A DNA stretch of 64,000 bases from Brachionus plicatilis. Taxonomy: Eukaryota > Rotifera > Eurotatoria > Ploima > Brachionidae. The notes under the pieces were generated by a model. It was not told where the DNA came from. It searched no databases and worked only from the letters and a program-made list of their open reading frames with translations. The position numbers and the translations under genes are program-made. Positions 22,648 through 34,164 of this stretch are shown here, one piece after another (position 1 is the first letter of the stretch; each line of letters opens with the position of its first letter). The stretch lies in contig QEOQ01000226.1 of the NCBI GenBank assembly GCA_010279815.1, positions 1,007,214 through 1,071,213 of the forward strand. Direction: 5' to 3'.

Positions 22648-24142
22648 TATTTTCAAAAAACTTTATTATTATTATCATTTTTAATTGTATTTTAAATTTT
22701 TGACAATGATTGACTCTTGGGAGCTAAATATTGGTCTTAATCCAATTTTAGAATCTTTTAAGATCTTAAGAATTTCTTGCAGAAAATACAAGTTTTCTAA
22801 CATAATTTTTTTTTTCATCAAGAAAAGTAAAGATTTTGCAAGATTTAAATAAAAACTAATTTTCCTAAATAAAAAAAAAATTAATTTTGATTTTATCTAC
22901 CCACAATTGAAATATACCTTCAGCGGATGTATTCCAGCATTTTATAAATCTCATAAAAAATCTCATATAAATTTCCATATTTTTAATTCCATATTTTCCA
23001 TATTCTTAAATTTTAATTTTTTTTATTCACTTAAAATTCGGGCATTATAAATATATTAGAAATGCGGCGATTCCAAGATTTTCGGAATTAACATTTTTTT
23101 TTGATTTAACTAACTTTTTATTGTCACGTATTTTAAGATCGAAAAAGAGTTCAATCAAGTAAACTGGGTCCAACTAAATTCTCTAGACAGTTCCGTGACA
23201 TTTCATGGGTCAGCCAGCGCCAAGTAGAGGCCATCAGCATAGACATTCAAGACATTTGCAAGGATTTATAGAAAATAGCCTTGAATTATTTATAGAAAAA
23301 AACTTTTTTTTTAAATAAGATGGTACTCGTCTAGAACAACTTCCCCGCACATGTGTCAATTCATAAACAAAAAACAGCTTTAAAGCCAAATATGAAAAAT
23401 TCATTGATTCAGATAACCACAGAATAAAAATCGAATTTTTATTTTTGTGAGATAAATTTTTGGGCAATTTGGAAAAAAATCCACATTTTTAATTTTATGA
23501 TATCTTTTTAAAGATCTCACCAAGCTGAATCAAAAACCATTCCTTCAAAAGTTATATGAGCTTACAGTCTAAATGGGCTTATTACTTAAAATGAAAATAT
23601 CTTGGTTATTTCTAAGGCTTTTAAAATAATTTTTTTTAGCATGTTCAAAAATAAATAAGGAATTCAAAAAAAATACTAGTAAGGTCTTTCCACTAAAAAT
23701 GTATCTTACAGTCCTTAAAAACCAAAAAATAGGATATGTGGCTGTTTAGGACCCTCCAGTACACGCATGCCATTGGACCGTCGACAAGAAAAAAAAAAAT
23801 TTCATAACCTTATTTGAATATTTAAATCATAGTAAAAATACAAATCCTGCCTTATTTCCTTCCGTAGATTTTTGCATTTTAATCAAGAAATTAAAAATAA
23901 GCGCTTTTTTTGAAATCTAAAACTTAAAATTTTGATTTGAAATTTACATTTGATTATGAACTTGAATTTGCCAATTATAAATTCAATTTAAGCTTTACTT
24001 TATTTTATTTTTAATTTTAAATTTTTAGATTTTGATTTTTTTAATGAAATAGATTTTAAAAATCAAAAAAAGAGAAAGAGGAGTTGTTTATGAAGACTTT
24101 TTAGTCTATTTTTCTAATCAACAACATTTTTTTTCTTTTTAA
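22648..24142. other. Intergenic; one weak exon-like island
   Basis: Mostly AT-rich with nothing recognised. A GC-richer island at 23137-23228 has a good acceptor (TATTTTAAG) and a short frame reading EFNQVNWVQLNSLDSSVTFHG to a stop. It could be a terminal exon of an unknown gene, but no partner exon was found. Confidence 0.35.
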
Positions 24143-24150
24143 CATTTTAT

Positions 24151-24476
24151 CAGACTTGTTTTTAAGTCACAGTTTTTAGTCTAAGTCAATGACTTAAACA
24201 TTTTTTTTTTTATTAAGTATAAGTTATGACTTGCACAAAAATTTTTTTTCAATATCTGCTTCATTTGGAACAGTTGAAAGAATATTTTTCTAAATCTGGT
24301 TACATTAACAGACCACATGGGTCAAGATTAACAGCCAGGAATTTGGAAGCAACTACTTTATTGGTATCAAATATGGATTTATTGAATCATCTATTGACCT
24401 AAAAAAAAAAAAAAAAATTTTAAGTCATTGACTTGACTTGACTTGACTTAAGACTCGTGACTTAAAAACAACTCTG
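24151..24476. mobile_element. Small hAT element, copy A
   Basis: It begins CAGACTTGTTTTTAAGTCAC and ends with the inverted GACTCGTGACTTAAAAACAACTCTG. It is flanked by the perfect 8-bp duplication CATTTTAT (24143-24150 and 24477-24484). The interior, 24260-24400, keeps a hAT transposase C-terminal block: EYFSKSGYINRPHGSRLTAR with NLEATTLLVSNMDLLN after it. All the rest of the transposase is missing, so it needs a helper. Confidence 0.9.
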
Positions 24477-24649
24477 CATTTTATACAAGTTATTTTTAAG
24501 AAATAATTTTAATTATTACTTTTGAAATTAATGATTAAATTGAGTTGAATTCTTAAAAATAAAATTTTTTGTTTTATTTTTAAATTCAAGAAAATCTGTT
24601 AGATAATTCTCTTGGGGGAAAAATTAGTTGACCCTAATAAATAATTATT

Positions 24650-25562
24650 TACCTGTAAAAAAAAACCTAAAAAAAATTATTTACCTGTAAAAAATAATTA
24701 GTTTATTGCTAAAAATGCTAACTAATAAATAATTATGTATAAATTGCTAATTTATTGTAAAAAAATACTAACTTTATCTAAAAAATAATAACTTTATTGT
24801 AAAAAATAATTACTTAATTGTAAAAAAAAATCGATAAAAAATTATAAAATTTATTAATTTTAAATATTTACATTAACAATTTTTATTGCCTTACTTATGC
24901 TTTAGCAGCATTGGCTTTTCGACCACGTTTAGCCTTCGGTTCGATTGAACATTTTTTGTATTTATTTGGAATTTCAACTAACTTTTTCACTACGGCTACT
25001 ACTATTAAATGATAACAAAAATAGTTTCTTAGATAATAGCTGCAGGTACAACTTGAACATACCCAGGAGTCTTTATTAAATTTTATAATCCTAACATTTT
25101 TAAATAAAGCAACCAGCTGGTCAAAATCGTTATTAAGCTTACTATATAAGCCTTTTGCATAATCCATATTTAGCTCATCTTTAAATTCTTTTTTTGTTAA
25201 AAGAAAGGTTGTAGAATTTGGTACTTTTTTAATTACTCGATCATTAACTGTTAAGAAACTTTACGCTAATGACCAACCTTCACCACTAATATCGTACTCA
25301 TCGCAAAATATTTTTTCTTTTACTGTGTCCATTGACCAGTTACTGACAGTACAATAAGTATTGGTTAAAAATACACTAAAGTTAGTATTTTATACATGCA
25401 ACTAATTATTTTTTTCAATAAACTTAGTATTTTTGCATATGTTATTTTTTTAGCAAGAAATTAATTATTCTAAAAATACACAATTTGTTCTTAATTAATG
25501 CAATTTATTTTTTTACAATAAAGTTAGTATTTTATACATGCAACTAATTATTTTTTAGAGTG
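24650..25562. mobile_element. MULE remnant with repetitive ends
   Basis: Both ends consist of the same AT-rich repeats (ACTAACTTTATTGTAAAAAA / TTTTTTACAATAAAGTTAGT and AAAAAATAATTAGTT-type words) in inverted orientation, around 24690-24830 and 25370-25560. They enclose the SWIM-domain pseudogene. Exact ends and a target duplication could not be set. Confidence 0.55.
24895..25340 (-). pseudogene. MULE transposase C-terminus with SWIM finger
   Basis: The minus-strand frame includes WVCSSCTCSYYLRNYFCYHL, matching the SWIM zinc-finger pattern CxC...CxH that ends MULE transposases. After it comes VEIPNKYKKCSIEPKAKRGR. Upstream, DEYDISGEGWSLA and LLTKKEFKDELNMDYAKGLY continue it through one stop near 25264. 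The catalytic domain is absent. It is not from the same copy as the MULE at 55214. Confidence 0.75.
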
Positions 25563-25857
25563 TAGTAATTATCGTCCATTCTCTTGAATTTGTTCCCAAA
25601 ATTCGAAATCGAAAAAAACGAAAAAATAAAAAGTGTATTAATGATATTTCAATTTAAAAAAAAAATAACCGGAAAAACTATCAAATGATTTAATTTTACA
25701 AAAAGAGATATTTTTAATTTTATCCTATTTGTTATTTTTTAAATAAAATCAGTTCTTTTTTTTGTTTTGTTTTTCTTTAAGTTTTATTGAAAAATATTAT
25801 TAATCTATAATTAAAAAATTAAAAATAGAATTGACAATAAAATAACTTTTTAACTAG

Positions 25858-26059
25858 AAGTTTTGAGCTTCTTCAGAATGAAGTATCTGATGAAATTCCA
25901 TCTAAAACGAAAAAACAAGTGATAAATCGTTTTAAAGATAAAGAAAAGTCACCAAAATACATCTCAATTTGGTCAAGAGATCATTTAGATGATGGTTATG
26001 CTGAGCTTTCAATCAAACAAATAACCGATTTGATGCAAAGAGTTAAAAAAAGTCATCTC
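25858..26059 (+). CDS. Unrecognised exon
   Basis: An acceptor (TTTTTAACTAG) is followed by an open frame SFELLQNEVSDEIPSKTKKQ, then SPKYISIWSRDHLDDGYAEL, ending QRVKKSHLR before a GTAATT donor at 26060. GC content, composition and splice signals are like those of the real exons here. I do not recognise the family and found no partner exon on either side. The next 2 kb is a hAT insertion, which may have separated it from the rest of its gene. Confidence 0.45.
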
Positions 26060-26473
26060 AGATGTAATTATTCTATATTGTTGTTAATTATTTTACGGAT
26101 ATTTCACAATTAAAAACTTTTATTTGATCCAAAAATAAACTTGTCTTCTCAAAATCAAAAATTTTAAATTATAAATTTTAAAATTAATCTCTTCTATATT
26201 TTTACGAGTCGGTGAAGTTGGGAGCAGAAAAAATTTTTAAAAAATAAATTGATAATTTTGAAAATTCTTAGCATAAAAATCAAAAAAAAAGATGCATTAA
26301 TTCAGATAAAAAAGTCATAAAAATTTGACATGTAGCAATCTTTCAATTAAAATTCGATCTATCCATCGAATTATAAAGATTTATTTAATTTTTGTGTTAA
26401 TTTAGGTTTAACAAATCATATTTCAAAATGTTAAACATTTATTTAAAAGTAATGTCTAATAATTGAATTTAAG

Positions 26474-28626
26474 GGCAAAGTAAAAATTTTGCTCATTTTC
26501 ATTTTGCTCAGTCTTGCTCAAAAATAGAATGCAAACTTTGAAAAATTGCAAGTTGCAATTTTTGAATTACTTTCTTGAAATTATTATGCTAATAAGAAAT
26601 TTAAAAATAAAAAAATGGCTTTATTTGCTTACATCAATTTGTTTATCAATCAATAAATGACAGAAAAGTTTGATTTTTTTGTTCGATTATAGAATAAGGC
26701 AAAAATGTCCTAACTGTGAGCCAGTTTAAGAAAGAATGCTTGCTGTTTCCTCGGCCAAATTGGTCATAATTAAAGAACTTGAAACCGAAATACAAGGGTA
26801 CAAAATTAGAAAAAAAACTAGCCAATTTAAAAAAAAATAATAATCAAAAAAATTTAGATACTTATCAAATATTTTATCTGTTAAATATTATTATTATTAT
26901 TAATTTAAAAATAAACATTAATTGGTTTTAAAAATAATAATACAAAAATTGAAAAAATGATAAAGAAATTGTTTAAACTTAAATTACTCACAAATATTTA
27001 TGTGACAGCGATCATAATTGCATGGAACGGTGAAAATTAAATTTTATTAGTACACCTCGGCCGACTTGTGAGTCACAAGTGAGTTTTAGGTCAAATGTAT
27101 TGTTTTTATAATTTATTAAAATTTTAGTTTTTTTATGGATACAGGCAATTTAACGAATCTGTTTTTGATTCAATTTTTTTATCATTCTCATTTAGCAAAA
27201 TGTTTGATCTTTATTTGATTTTTTTTTAAATTAAATTTATTTTCATTAATAACTTAATATTGTCTTTAAAATAAAAAAGATAATTTTTTGATTAAAAGCA
27301 TCGCAAAAACATCGAAAAATATTCTTCAAACTAAAATTTTTATTAGACAAAGTCTTGATTTGACTTTTTTTATTAAAATAAAGTTTGTTTTAATGTAAAA
27401 TTAATATTGGATTTCAGAGCAGCGGTGATTGATTTTACTTTAAAAATTTCTTTTTTAAATTTTTGAAGGTTTTAAAAAAAAACTTGAATAATGATTAAGC
27501 CTCATAATAAATTCAAAATATATTTTTAAGTTAAGTTACTGACTTGACTTTGAAAAACCTTAAAATTATTATTTCACAAGACTGGTCAGCTAATTGTTTG
27601 ATTTAAATAATAATTTAAAATAATAATAATAATTATTTATTTTTCTCAAAATTTATTAAAATTTAAAGCAATTTGGCAAACTAGTAAATAAAAAATAAAT
27701 TTGGCTAAATTAAAAATACAATAAAATTTATTTTACACTTGTGTTTCAAAAACGCTTAAATTCAGTTTAATTTTGGAAAATATTAAAATTCAGTATCACA
27801 AAGATACTTTAGATCCCAGAGATCATTTTTAAAATCACTCAAAATAATAAATTAAATCTAACAAAAATAATATTTAAAAAAATTTAGAAAAATGAATAAT
27901 AAAATCTTAAAAGTTCCTTAAATTTACAGCAATAATGACATCTAAAGGTTTGATCATGGAATTTGTTCAAATTGACCAATATTTTGGCCTGCTGGATGCT
28001 CTACTTCGGGTAGTTTTAGAAAAGTGTTAACGTCATTGGCAATAATGAAATCTTAATGAATATAATTAGATTTATTAACTTATTCATGAAAAATTTCACT
28101 TACAACAATGTCATCTGAAAGCATTTTATGTATAGTACCTGAAGAACTTTTCACTATGTTGGCTAAGTTCTCATATTCAAAACTTTTCGTATCGACCATC
28201 GTCATCTTTTATCTTAATTTTAAGAATGCCATCACTGTTTTCGTTTGTTAACTGTGAGCCAGCCGAGCTATGTAGATCTAACTGGACAACAACATGAAGA
28301 CGGAATGGATTAATAAGTGCAGTTGGTCTAATTACGGCTCTCTGCTCACAATCAGGTCGGGCATTTTTTGTTAAGAAAAGTGTTTGCATCAAACAAAATA
28401 TGGTCGATGTGTGGTGGATGAGCAGCATAATCATGTCCAAAAGGGATGTGGAAAGCGACAAGAGGGCTTTTAATTTGGCATTTTGATTCTGATTCATAAT
28501 TTATATTTTAAAATAAAATATATTTTTGAACAAAATAAAAATTGAAACTTGCAGTTTTTTTAAATTTGCATTTTATTTTTGAGCAAAATTGAACAAAATG
28601 AAAATGAGCAAAATTTTTACTTTGCC
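26474..28626. mobile_element. 2.15-kb hAT-type element
   Basis: Terminal inverted repeats of about 75 bp start GGCAAAGTAAAAATTTTGCTC and match the right end at roughly nine positions in ten. The flanking 8-mers AATTTAAG at 26466-26473 and 28627-28634 are identical. The 8-bp duplication and size fit hAT. No hAT transposase block is recognisable inside. Instead there are unrecognised minus-strand coding remnants between about 27930 and 28500 and a GC-richer patch at 26700-26810. Confidence 0.85.
27940..28497 (-). pseudogene. Unrecognised coding remnants inside hAT element
   Basis: A minus-strand frame at 28177-28497 reads through CEQRAVIRPTALINPFRLHV and LDLHSSAGSQLTNENSDG to a stop. An overlapping second frame reads VAFHIPFGHDYAAHPPHIDH. 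Further on, FEYENLANIVKSSSGTIHKM precedes a GTAAGT donor, and FLKLPEVEHPAGQNIGQFEQ runs to a stop near 27950. The pieces look like exons of one minus-strand gene with frame damage. It may be the element's own protein or captured host sequence. I do not recognise the family. Confidence 0.4.
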
Positions 28627-28634
28627 AATTTAAG

Positions 28635-29344
28635 CTGTTGTATAATTAAATAAAAAATATTTTTCAACATTTTTTGCTCCAAACTTCATCTTCGCAATCT
28701 TAACATTTTTACTGTAAAAGTGTGAATTTACGAAAATTTAAGTATTTTTTTTTTAAGAAAAAAGTTTTAAAAATAAAAAAAACAACAAAATTCAATTTAT
28801 TTAATTTAGAAAAACTTACACAAAAAATGGAAAATTCAAATGAGCAAATCAACACTTTAAGATTTAAATAAGACTATTCCTATTTAGTTTATTATTTTCT
28901 TGTGAATGGTGTCTAATAATTTAATTATTTAAGATTTATTTGTTCTTCTCAGTCGGTTTTGGTATATTGGTAAAGTTGAAAGTTGAAATTCTTTCTCAGA
29001 GTGAATTTGAAATTTAACAGAACAAAAAGATTGTTTACTTTTTTGCTTTGAATGTTTTTTCAATTTGGATTTTTTAAGTATTAAAAAGCTTATTTAAATA
29101 TTTTCATTTTTATTTTTTTAATATTAAATTCAAATTTTCAATAAAAGAAAAAAATTTTGTTCAATTTTTCATGAGTTTGACAACACACTTTTAATTAGAA
29201 GAAGAAAAATAAAATTAAAATAAAACAATTTTATTATGAAATAGAAAAAAAAGCGCAGAATTAATTGTCATAAAATTTTTTTAAAATTATAGATGAATTT
29301 AAACAGTTGATAATATTTGTTGATTTGAAGTCAAGTTAATGCAA
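28635..29344. other. Intergenic stretch without recognised gene
   Basis: AT-rich with nothing identifiable before the tRNA pair. Confidence 0.5.
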
Positions 29345-29417
29345 GGGGATGTAGCTCAGATGGTAGAGCGCTCGCTTAGCATGCGAGAGGTACCGGGATC
29401 GATACCCGGCATCTCCA
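29345..29417 (+). tRNA. tRNA-Ala (AGC)
   Basis: A full cloverleaf: acceptor GGGGATG / CATCTCC with one G-U pair, D-arm GTAGCTCAGATGGTAGAGC, anticodon stem CTCGC/GCGAG around loop TTAGCAT (AGC), T-arm CCGGG / CCCGG and discriminator A. No T-run follows it; the next tRNA starts one base later. Confidence 0.95.
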
Positions 29418-29418
29418 G

Positions 29419-29490
29419 GCCGTGATAGTATAGTGGTCAGTACTTCTCGTTGTGGCCGAGAGAACCCAGTTTCGAATACTGGTCACGGCA
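29419..29490 (+). tRNA. tRNA-His (GTG)
   Basis: Acceptor GCCGTGA / TCACGGC pairs perfectly. The D-arm is TAGTATAGTGGTCAGTA, the anticodon stem CTCG/CGAG with loop TTGTGGC (anticodon GTG), and the T-arm CCAGT / ACTGG with loop TTCGAAT. It starts one base after tRNA-Ala and is followed by a T6 stop signal. Confidence 0.95.
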
Positions 29491-29493
29491 CCA

Positions 29494-29499
29494 TTTTTT
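29494..29499 (+). terminator. RNA polymerase III T-run
   Basis: Six T residues four bases after tRNA-His. This is the only T-run of at least four just downstream of either tRNA, so it probably ends a joint Ala-His transcript. Confidence 0.8.
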
Positions 29500-29717
29500 C
29501 TTCTTCTCCTAATACATTCAGTCTACATTATGAATTTTATAATTGCAAAAAATATTTTAATTTTTTGCATTCTATTATGAATTGCATCTATTTGAAATTT
29601 GAAATTTACATTGAACGCTATTGGTTTCTATGCGTTTTTCTAATTTGACCATTCTTAAAAAAATTTTTCATTTTATTATATTTTATTTTAATAAAAAAAA
29701 AATCTTAGAAACTAACT

Positions 29718-30651
29718 ATGTCAGTATTATGTAATTTTTTGAAAAGATTAACAATCAAAATAGAAGCGAACACAAACAACTGCTGCCTGAACGAAATAAG
29801 TCTTGCTAAAATATCGTCAAAGTAAACTAGGAACTCAATTGGTTTTTTTTTCTTAATTTTTATTTAGATGGATGAATCCAAGACCAAGATCATGCTGTCC
29901 ATACACACCGACAGTCTTTGAGCACTACGCCAATGTGGTCACGCATGGAATAGTCATCATACCGAGCATAGTCGGTGCCTATTACTTGAACTACTACGCC
30001 AAAACCCATGACCAGTACCGGTCCACTCTTATTTATGGCATAAGTCTCATTCTTCTCTTTACAGTCAGCACTCTTTTTCATCTATGCTCAATGCTCGAGG
30101 TTCTAAGGTAATTATTACCAAGTTTAAAGAAATATTAAAGCTAGTTTTTTTGTGTGTCCAGAAGAACCGGATGGAAGACTTTTTTCCACTACTGTGACCG
30201 AGCCACCATTTATGTGTTCATTGCATCGAGTTATACACCTTGGCTGTACTTGCGCAGTCCAAACAGCGCGTTTGGTCAGTCCATGATCTATGTGGTCTGG
30301 ATTGGCGCAGCTCTGGGCATAGCCTATCAATTGATCTTTCATGAAAAATTTAAAATTTTGGAAATTATTTTTTATCTAATGATAGGCGTGTGTCCGTCGA
30401 TTGTGGTCATAGACATGGTAATCATTTTGTCATAATCAAGTTGATTTTTTTTTAAGGTGATTTTTTGTTTTTTTTTTAAGGAAGACGTGTCCGGACTGAC
30501 CGAGTTGGCCATCGGAGGGGCTCTGTACGTGAGTGGAGTTTTGTTTTTTAAATCAGACGGACTGATTCCGTTTGCTCATGCAATCTGGCATTTGTTCGTA
30601 ACTCTAGGCGCTTGTGTTCACTTTTACGCTGTTTATAATTACCTACTTTGA
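29718..30651 (+). CDS. MMD-type PAQR seven-helix membrane protein
   Basis: A progestin/adipoQ-receptor family member close to monocyte-to-macrophage differentiation factor (MMD/MMD2, PAQR10/11), likely a Golgi or endomembrane protein. Exons 29868-30107, 30162-30417 and 30481-30651 are firm. Exon 29718-29821 ([11 protein letters not shown] start) is the likely first: its donor phase fits and introns are 46-63 bp. Total about 256 residues. Family marks: [40 protein letters not shown], and near the end [20 protein letters not shown]. These give the conserved FEH...H, SxxFH and HxxxH metal-site residues. Seven hydrophobic helices can be counted. Human MMD has the same order of motifs and similar length. 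Confidence 0.93.
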
Positions 30652-30892
30652 TTATAGATTGGGCGGCAAGGCAATTTATTTTCTTTACCCTGATAATTCA
30701 TGACAATTCATGTATTTTTCTACGGATTTTATCTGTTTAGAATATTTTAAATTTGAATTATGTAATATTTTTTTTTTAAATATTTATTGATAATTTATAA
30801 TAAATTTTTAGCACCTCCAATACTTGATTATATATATTTTACCTATCTATTAATTAACTTCATGCTTCAGAGTTCCAAGTCCAAGTCTAATG

Positions 30893-31143
30893 CAGACTTG
30901 TCTCATTTAAGTCACAGTTTTAAGTATAAGTCACAAAAATTTAAGTCAAAGTCATGATTTATTATATTTTTTTCTAAGTCAATCAATTAAATTATTTATA
31001 AAAAAGTCAGAGCAACATGAATTTTTTTCCAGGTAGGTATTAAGGCGGCCTAGTTAAAGTCAAGTCATAACATTGACTTAGAAAAAAAAATTTAAGTCAT
31101 TGATTTGACTTGACTTATGACTTGTAACTTAAAAACAACTCTG
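30893..31143. mobile_element. Small hAT element, copy B
   Basis: It has the same ends as copy A (CAGACTTGT...TTAAGTCAC and AACTTAAAAACAACTCTG). The duplication GTCTAATG is perfect on both sides (30885-30892 and 31144-31151). The interior has lost the transposase block and holds only AAGTCA-type repeats. Confidence 0.88.
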
Positions 31144-31259
31144 GTCTAATGATTTTAATTAAAATTTATTTTTCTATTTTGGCTGACCAAAATTTCATTT
31201 TCATTAATTAAAAAAATTGATTAAAAGTAAATTTAAAACCTCGGGCTTTTTCGGTTTTT

Positions 31260-31991
31260 TTTCCGAAACTTGAAATTCATGTTCAAGATCACATGATCAA
31301 AACTTAATTGATTAAAATCTAATTATAAATTTCTAATTGATCTTTAATTAATTTTTCTAAAATATTTATTTGAAAAATTTAAAGACAATTTTAAAATCCA
31401 CATTTAGATATCCAAATTAAATCTCAAAGAAACGATTTAAATGATATTTTAGTATTAAATAAAAATTTATTACAGCGGATCAAATTTTAAATTGAAATAT
31501 ATTTTTTGATAAAAGAGAAAAAATATTTTTTTTCCAAAATAGTTACTTGAATTGTTATGTCAAGTTTATTTTCATATTTAAATTTTTTTAAAATGTCCTT
31601 TTTCATTGAACTTTATTTTGAATATTTTAATTGTTTTTAATGAAAACTTACTTTTCAAGACATATAAATCTACTTTTTTAAATTTATAATTTAATTAAGT
31701 GAAAAAATAAAATTATTTAAGTTTGAATGAATGGATATATAAAAGTTAAAAATTTGAATTTTTGAATTAACTTAACCTGAATTATTTAAATTATTGATTT
31801 TATTGGTTAAATAAATTAGATATCAATTATTTTGATGTTAATTTGGTAATGAAACATTATTAGACATAACATGTCTAGGAATCTTTAGTATTTATTTCTT
31901 AAAAATTGTCAAAATTAATTAGATTAATTGAGTTTTAAAATTTAAAATGATCGTTTTGATCTTAAAATTTGATCTGAAACTTCAATTTGCC
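31260..31991. repeat. Inverted-repeat element, copy 2 of 2
   Basis: A close relative of 6895-7428. It shares the TGTCAAGTTTATTTTCATAT region, the AATTAACTTAACCTGAATTA core and the right end ...GAAACTTCAATTTGCC. The left end is eroded. It is non-coding. Confidence 0.65.
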
Positions 31992-32257
31992 AAAATAAGG
32001 CAAAATACTTGTATCAAATCACCACTGTATTATTTTAAAATGCACAAAAAGAAGTTAAAAATTTGCCAAAAAGTTAAAAGTAAAAAATAATTTTTTGTTG
32101 CTATTACTTTTATTATTTATTACTATAATTGTTACAATTTTTGCAAATTTTTATTCTAATAAAACAAACTCTGCTAATTATTAAAAAATAATTGTTAAAA
32201 AATTTTATTAAACTATCTAATTTATAATCAATTAATTAAGATTTAGTAAAAGTTGCT

Positions 32258-33268
<1,011 letters not shown>

Positions 33269-33339
33269 TCAAGTTGAGTTAAATCTAAAAGGAATTTTTT
33301 TTGTTTTATTTTAGAATAATAGAAAAATAAAGATTTGAG

Positions 33340-34164
33340 CGCAAAATTAAAAATAAAATTCTATTTTTATTCATTGCCAAGCCAACATTTTCGGAAGAGA
33401 AATCTTACAAAATATGCAAAAAGTATTAGAAGGAGATAAAAACTGAAAATGATTATGATAATTTTTAAGACGCTTTGAAAATAATCAATAATTTTTCTTT
33501 ATTTTTTGAAAAATAAAATTAAATACAACAAAAAATTATTTAAATTTTTCCTTTTTTAACCTTAAAATTAAAGCTTTTGTAATAAAAGACAAAAAATCGT
33601 TTGTTAAAAAAAAGTAAATAATAACTTGAGTAAAATAAATAAAAAATTAATTTACAAAAAAATAACTAGCTATAATATTAAAATTAAAAGATTTGTGTTT
33701 TTTTTAAAGAAAAAAAAGAAAGATTTATAAAAATATTTAATTTATAGGCAAAAACACATTAATTTTATTTATTTTTATTCTTTATTTGTAGGAAAAAATT
33801 AGTTTATTTTAAATTATGAATTAAATAATAAAGATAAGAAAAAAGTTTAGGAGTGTTAAAATATGCTGTACATAATAATATTAGAAATAGGATATGATTT
33901 TTTGAAACATTTAAATTTTTATCAGTAAATGCTAAAAACTTGACTAAAATTATTTTCATTTAAACATGTTTTTTCTCTCCTTAAAATACATTTTTGATGG
34001 ATTATTATTAAATGGGTATTTAAATTAATTATTCGGGTGTAAAAATAAATATTTTTTGTGTATTTATTTTTGTCAAAATTATTGAAAAAGAAATAAAAAC
34101 TGGGTACATAAAAATTACTGTCGAGTATTATAAAAATTATTAAAATTTATTTTTTTTGAATCAT
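33340..34164. other. Intergenic stretch without recognised gene
   Basis: AT-rich sequence between GAPDH copy 1 and a LINE remnant. No coding or RNA feature could be supported. Confidence 0.5.

Noticed and set aside
23234..23467. 77-codon minus-strand frame
   Set aside because: Composition is that of AT-rich noise; no motif.
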